From NCBI GenBank assembly GCA_028599035.1, contig JAQRMT010000026.1, forward strand, positions 6,890 through 15,295: 8,406 nucleotides of DNA, read 5' to 3'. The position numbers and the translations under genes were made by a program. The first letter of the stretch is position 1, and each line of letters starts with the position of its first letter. This DNA is from Gammaproteobacteria bacterium. GTDB lineage: Bacteria > Pseudomonadota > Gammaproteobacteria > PS1 > Pseudothioglobaceae. Below, one piece after another: positions 5,887 through 8,406 of the stretch. The notes under the pieces are model-generated. The model saw only the letters and a list, made by a program, of their open reading frames with translations. It was not told the DNA's origin and made no database searches.

Positions 5887-7305
5887 ATGGAAAACACACT
5901 ATACAACAAGATTGCCGACCAAATAATTAAACAAATTAAAGAAGGGGTGTATACACCTGGAGACAGGCTATTATCTGTTAGATCAATGTCTAAGCAACAA
6001 TCTGTGAGTGTGTCCACTATATTGGCCTCATATGGTGTATTAGAAGAGCGTGGCTTTGTAGAAGTGAGAGCAAAATCTGGTTATTATGTGCGCCGATCTC
6101 CAGCAAAAACATATGCACCACCATTAATTAGCCAGAAAACCTCGGTACCTCGCAATGTTACAAAGGCGCAACGGATTATGGAAGTTATTCGTGATGTCAG
6201 TTCATTCAATTTCATCAACCTTGCCTCTGCCGTCCCTGGCAACGACTTTCCCGTCATTCACCAGCTTAAGAAAACCTTTTCAACTGTTGTTCGCAACCAA
6301 ACTTTTCTCGGTATCGGTTATGGCAGCACTAAAGGCTGCGAACCTCTACGCAGACAACTAGCCAAACGCTCAATGGATGCAGGCATTTTGGTTTCTCCCG
6401 ATGAAATTGTTACCACATCTGGATGCCAGAGTGCGCTTGAGTTCTCCCTACGCGCACTCACAAAGCCTGGAGACATTGTTGCAATTGAAACCCCTTGCTA
6501 TTACGGCTTATTACAGTTAATCGAAGCATGTGGACTTAAAGCAATCGAAATCCCTTCTGATGCAGTAACAGGCATGAGTATCGAGGCGCTAGAATTAGCA
6601 CTAGAACAATGGTCAATCAAAGTTATTATCAGCCTGCCTTGTTACAACAACCCTATGGGGTCGCTAATGCCAGATGAGCACAAACGCCAAATAGTTGAAT
6701 TAATCCATCATTACAACATCCCCCTAATCGAAGATGATGTTTACGCTGAATTAGGCTATGGCAGTAAACGACCCAGATCAATCAAATCTTTTGATGACAA
6801 AGGTCAAGTTGTGCTGTGCTCCTCTGTGTCAAAAACGCTCGATCCTGGCTTGAGAGTAGGGTGGGTTATTCCTGGCATCTACCAAGAAAAAATTGAATAC
6901 CAAAAATTTGTCAGTAGCGTCAATGTATCACGCTTACCTCAATTAGCAGTAGCAGAATTGTTAAGCCATGGAGGCTACGACCGCCATCTTCGCTTAGCGC
7001 GTGATACTTACAGACATCGGAGAGACCAACTGCTTGATTTAATTGACAAACATTTTCCAAAAAAAACCAGAATATCAAAACCACAAGGTGGTTTTGTTGC
7101 CTGGATCCAATTACCCGAACAAATTAGCGTCCCTAAACTCTATGAAGACGCTAGAAACAAAGGCATATCATTCTCTCCTGGAGATATATTTTCATCAAGC
7201 AATAAATATCAATCCAGCATACGCCTAACTTATTCAAGCCCTTGGACAGTTGAACGCGTAGCAGCCATAAAAACTCTAGGAGATTTGGTCAATAGCCAAA
7301 TGTAA
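5887..7305 (+). CDS. MocR-type transcriptional regulator (GntR winged helix fused to PLP aminotransferase fold)
   Basis: A 472-residue MocR/PdxR-type regulator. Residues 1-72 form a GntR winged helix (IADQIIKQIKEGVYTPGDRL, then LLSVRSMSKQQSVSVSTIL), residues about 73-105 a linker, and 106-472 a fold-type I aminotransferase domain. PLP-binding residues are recognisable: Lys316 in SSVSKTLDPGLRVGW for the Schiff base, Asp283 and Tyr286 in IEDDVY, Asn255 in NNPMG, and Arg446 in SSIRLTYS for a substrate carboxylate. All are intact, so it should bind PLP and probably an amino acid. Such proteins usually sense a PLP-ligand adduct and regulate a divergent gene as well as themselves. Here the divergent genes are DUF1127 and LysE. 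The ATG at 5887 lacks a visible ribosome-binding site. The gene ends in tandem stops (TAATAA, 7303-7308). It resembles YjiR in domain layout and in its DUF1127 neighbour. The effector is unknown. Confidence 0.93.
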   Translation: MENTLYNKIADQIIKQIKEGVYTPGDRLLSVRSMSKQQSVSVSTILASYGVLEERGFVEVRAKSGYYVRRSPAKTYAPPLISQKTSVPRNVTKAQRIMEVIRDVSSFNFINLASAVPGNDFPVIHQLKKTFSTVVRNQTFLGIGYGSTKGCEPLRRQLAKRSMDAGILVSPDEIVTTSGCQSALEFSLRALTKPGDIVAIETPCYYGLLQLIEACGLKAIEIPSDAVTGMSIEALELALEQWSIKVIISLPCYNNPMGSLMPDEHKRQIVELIHHYNIPLIEDDVYAELGYGSKRPRSIKSFDDKGQVVLCSSVSKTLDPGLRVGWVIPGIYQEKIEYQKFVSSVNVSRLPQLAVAELLSHGGYDRHLRLARDTYRHRRDQLLDLIDKHFPKKTRISKPQGGFVAWIQLPEQISVPKLYEDARNKGISFSPGDIFSSSNKYQSSIRLTYSSPWTVERVAAIKTLGDLVNSQM

Positions 7306-7309
7306 TAAT

Positions 7310-7323
7310 GAATACGGGTATTC
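7310..7323. repeat. Short perfect inverted repeat just after the regulator gene
   Basis: GAATAC-GG-GTATTC forms a 6-bp stem with a 2-nt loop directly downstream of the regulator's tandem stops. No T-run follows, so it is at best a weak terminator or the edge of an inserted fragment. Its right end touches the stop codon of the minus-strand transposase-like tail. Confidence 0.3.
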
Positions 7324-7395
7324 TACAGCCCCATATTTAGTCCTGAATTGTAGCGGTCTAATTCAATTGGAGATTTCAAGCCACTTTTTCCTAAG
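7323..7395 (-). pseudogene. Possible transposase C-terminal tail fragment
   Basis: On the minus strand, one frame off the mini-ORF that precedes it, codons ending at a TAG (7325-7323) read DLGKSGLKSPIELDRYNS and then GLNMGL. The SPIEL part faintly resembles the 'SP.E(F/Y)E' tail of IS3-family OrfB proteins, and the fragment could equally continue the Y1 transposase remnant after a frameshift. The match is too short for a firm family call. It has no start codon and cannot be functional. Confidence 0.25.
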
Positions 7396-7530
7396 TCAGT
7401 TAGGTTTTAGTATCAAATGAATGTGATTGGTCATTAGACAATAAGCCAATAAGCCAATACTTTTTCCTTGATTATATTCAATCATAATTAATGCCCGTTC
7501 TTCAGGGCTTAGATGTTGATAGTTGCTCAT
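7396..7530 (-). pseudogene. Chimeric transposase remnant: IS30-type N-terminus joined to a Y1 (HUH) transposase motif
   Basis: A 44-codon open frame from ATG (7530) to TGA (7396). Residues 1-25 (MSNYQHLSPEERALIMIEYN, then QGKSI) match the start of IS30-family transposases, which open with a similar 'hLs.eER..I' helix-turn-helix segment. Residues about 29-43 (AYCLMTNHIHLILKP) match instead the HUH active-site region of IS200/IS605-like or REP-associated Y1 transposases ('aycLMpNHvHLl'). The join lies in an 8-bp tandem repeat. Neither part is complete: the IS30 DDE domain and the Y1 catalytic tyrosine are missing, so the frame is presumably dead. The two matches are by eye and strong for such short stretches. 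Confidence 0.6.
7440..7460. repeat. 8-bp tandem repeat (about 2.6 copies) at the transposase fusion joint
   Basis: AATAAGCC is repeated in tandem (AATAAGCCAATAAGCCAATA). It sits precisely where the IS30-like codons change into Y1-transposase-like codons, suggesting slippage or an illegitimate recombination joint. Confidence 0.6.
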
Positions 7531-7550
7531 AATCACATTTTCTATGGAAT

Positions 7551-7577
7551 GTGTTGCACTTGCAAGTTGAATTCAAG
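7551..7577. mobile_element. Probable IS30-family terminal inverted repeat (remnant end)
   Basis: Just upstream (on the minus strand) of the IS30-like start lies, in plus orientation, TGTTGCACTTGCAAGTTG followed by AATTCAAG. It consists of two abutting palindromes, ACTTGCAAGT (7558-7567) and TTGAATTCAA (7567-7576). The TTGAATTCAA...GTGCAACA form read on the minus strand resembles IS30-type ends and lies at the usual short distance from a transposase start. No matching partner end was found at 7306-7400, so the element is truncated. Confidence 0.4.
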
Positions 7578-7598
7578 GCGTCCCCTTATTCCTGTTAG

Positions 7599-7634
7599 GC
7601 TTTCACCAAATGGTGAAGGCAAGGCTTTCACCAT
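7599..7634. repeat. Three-arm hairpin repeat (alternative stem-loops) at the end of the FG-GAP gene
   Basis: Arm A (GCTTTCACCA, 7599-7608) pairs with arm B (TGGTGAAGGC, 7611-7620) over a 2-nt loop. Arm B extended by one base (7610-7620) pairs equally well with arm C (GCTTTCACCAT, 7624-7634) over a 3-nt loop; each stem has one G-T wobble. The two stems exclude each other. Arm C includes the last base of the FG-GAP stop codon. For that minus-strand gene it may act as a terminator or 3' stabiliser, though no T-run follows. Confidence 0.55.
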
Positions 7635-8190
7635 TAGATGATAATTATGCCGTCATGGATCAACTGAGTGGTATCGATATTGCTAATGTTGGCAAGGGTA
7701 AGATTAAAACTACCGATACTTAGAATACTGTCTGAACCGCTGTTTTGGACAGAAATGGCACTTAGTTTTGAGTCTTCATCCAGATGTTTGAGCAGGGAAG
7801 AAACATCTAGGCTGTCGTTAAACAGGTCAAAATTAGTAATACTGGTGTCTCGCACATGGGCGTATCTGTTGTCCGCAGTCAAGGTATTCCAGGCAAAAGT
7901 CTCAGTGAGTTTGTCGCTGGCAGTGTGTGTGCTGATGCCGTCCATGTCTTGATGGTGGACGGTTTTGACTTTGATGATATTGCTGGTGGCCTCGTAGTAA
8001 TCGACACGTCCACGACCTGCTTCACTTATAAAATCCAATATGCCGTCGTTATTAATATCAGCAAATGTAGGCAGCGCCTGATCAACGTTAGTATTATCGC
8101 TAACACTCTTAAAAAAATTGTCTACGCCTTGTTGTCGGCTGAATATGGGGGTGTCAATGGTGCCGATATTTTCAAGGTAACGAACCAATT
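7634..8190 (-). pseudogene. C-terminal fragment of a large FG-GAP/VCBS-repeat type I secreted protein, cut by an IS3 element
   Basis: About 185 codons remain. The fragment starts inside an FG-GAP/VCBS repeat (VRYLENIGTIDTPIF), continues through PTFADINNDGILDF, where D52 to D60 (numbered from a TTG at 8212) form a DxDxDG-like calcium loop, and VDYYE. It then changes to a tail resembling type I secretion C-terminal target domains (ITNFDLFNDSLDVSSLLKHL, ending LIHDGIIII). Intact relatives are large extracellular or surface proteins exported by ABC/TolC-type systems and bind calcium. The frame stays open to the TTG at 8212, but sequence beyond 8190 belongs to the IS end, and a stop occurs at 8236. 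No promoter or credible start is present, so this is a remnant whose N-terminal portion should lie beyond the IS. Family assignment is confident; the function (adhesin, enzyme or toxin) is unknown. Confidence 0.75.
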
Positions 8191-8234
8191 TGTAATACCC
8201 CCAAAAAACCAAACAAACTAAAAGTGGAAAATTC

Positions 8235-8240
8235 TATAAT
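8235..8240 (+). promoter_or_regulatory. Putative -10 box for the IS3 transposase genes
   Basis: TATAAT lies 20 bp before the orfA start. The corresponding -35 region (about 8212-8217, AACAAA) is a poor match, so strong expression may need a -35 supplied by the abutting end in a circular intermediate, as known for IS3-family elements. Confidence 0.4.
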
Positions 8241-8260
8241 GAAACAACAAGGAATTTTTT

Positions 8261-8406
8261 ATGAAAAAATCAAGATATACAGATACACAAATCGTCAACA
8301 TTCTTAAACAAAATAAATCAGGCATCACGGTAGCAGAACTATGCCGTGAACATGGCATGAGTCAAGCTACATTCTACAAATGGCGTTCTAAATATGGAGA
8401 TGCTGA
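8261..8406 (+). CDS. IS3-family transposase OrfA (3' cut by window edge)
   Basis: The first 48 codons of a small helix-turn-helix OrfA. The sequence begins MKKSRYTDTQIVNILKQNKS and continues GITVAELCREHGMSQATFYKW, then RSKYGDA; this matches the OrfA start of the IS407 group (KKSRFTeeQIv.iLke..., VaELCRkHGiS.aTFY.WkskyGg). OrfA binds the element's ends and is joined to OrfB by programmed frameshifting to give the active transposase. AAGGAA (8249-8254) precedes the ATG by six bases, a good ribosome-binding site. OrfB and the frameshift site lie outside the window. Confidence 0.92.
   Translation, partial: MKKSRYTDTQIVNILKQNKSGITVAELCREHGMSQATFYKWRSKYGDA

Larger units (their letters stand above)
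8191..8406 (+). mobile_element. IS3-family element (IS407-like), left end
   Basis: The element probably begins at TGTAATACCCCC (8191), which has the TG start and C-run seen in IS407-group terminal repeats. It includes orfA from 8261 and runs past the window edge. The boundary agrees with the point where the FG-GAP coding sequence stops making sense. The other end and target duplication lie outside, so the exact start is provisional. Confidence 0.65.

Noticed and set aside
7440..7460. Short tandem repeat considered as a CRISPR-like array
   Set aside because: The unit is only 8 bp with no spacers, and it sits in transposase remnants.
7306..7633. tRNA or structured RNA in the gap
   Set aside because: No cloverleaf, CCA end or conserved RNA motif found by eye; transposase remnants and hairpin repeats account for most of the gap.
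7856..8221. Plus-strand open frame of 121 codons opposite the FG-GAP fragment
   Set aside because: It is antisense to a frame with clear FG-GAP and secretion-tail motifs, has no family resemblance and no ribosome-binding site, and runs into the IS end.

Overview
The window looks like a moderately AT-rich gammaproteobacterial chromosome in which a tight housekeeping cluster is flanked by foreign or decayed DNA. The RnfH, TldE/PmbA, CorC and UbiH-family proteins point to Gammaproteobacteria. The base composition, the transposase remnants and the FG-GAP/type I secretion fragment would fit a sulphur-oxidising SUP05/Thioglobus-type lineage or its animal symbionts. That lineage call is an inference, not something the sequence proves.

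Layout. (1) Positions 2-451, plus strand: the C-terminal end of a DNA cytosine-5 methyltransferase, cut by the window edge. It converges on and overlaps the next gene by 14 bp. (2) Positions 438-4808, all minus strand, read right to left: hisA, rnfH, corC, pmbA (tldE) and a UbiH/UbiF/VisC-type hydroxylase. Spacings are very short (1-nt and 8-nt overlaps, 10- and 23-bp gaps), so this is probably one transcription unit. It mixes histidine synthesis, a beta-grasp protein, a CBS-domain protein, a peptidase subunit and ubiquinone synthesis. (3) Positions 4885-7305: a divergent module. A LysE-type membrane protein and a DUF1127 protein lie on the minus strand, and a MocR-type (GntR/aminotransferase) regulator lies on the plus strand. 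The 123-136 bp between them contains two nested perfect inverted repeats around -10-like sequences. (4) Positions 7306-7633: no intact gene. It holds an IS30-like end with the first codons of its transposase, fused in frame to the HUH motif of a Y1 transposase, followed by a possible third transposase tail and a cluster of hairpin repeats. (5) Positions 7634-8190, minus strand: the C-terminal end of a large FG-GAP repeat protein with a type I secretion tail. (6) Positions 8191-8406, plus strand: the left end and orfA start of an IS3-family element (IS407-like), which appears to have inserted into the FG-GAP gene.

How it works together. The MocR regulator probably senses an amino acid or amine through PLP and controls itself and the divergent DUF1127-LysE pair, which may export the compound. 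The housekeeping block downstream of that pair may have its own promoter in the 76-bp gap before hisA. The two ends of the window show past and present mobile-element activity. The strongest candidates for something undescribed are the nested operator architecture of the MocR/DUF1127/LysE module and the IS30-Y1 chimeric mini-ORF. No clear new defence or biosynthetic system is visible.
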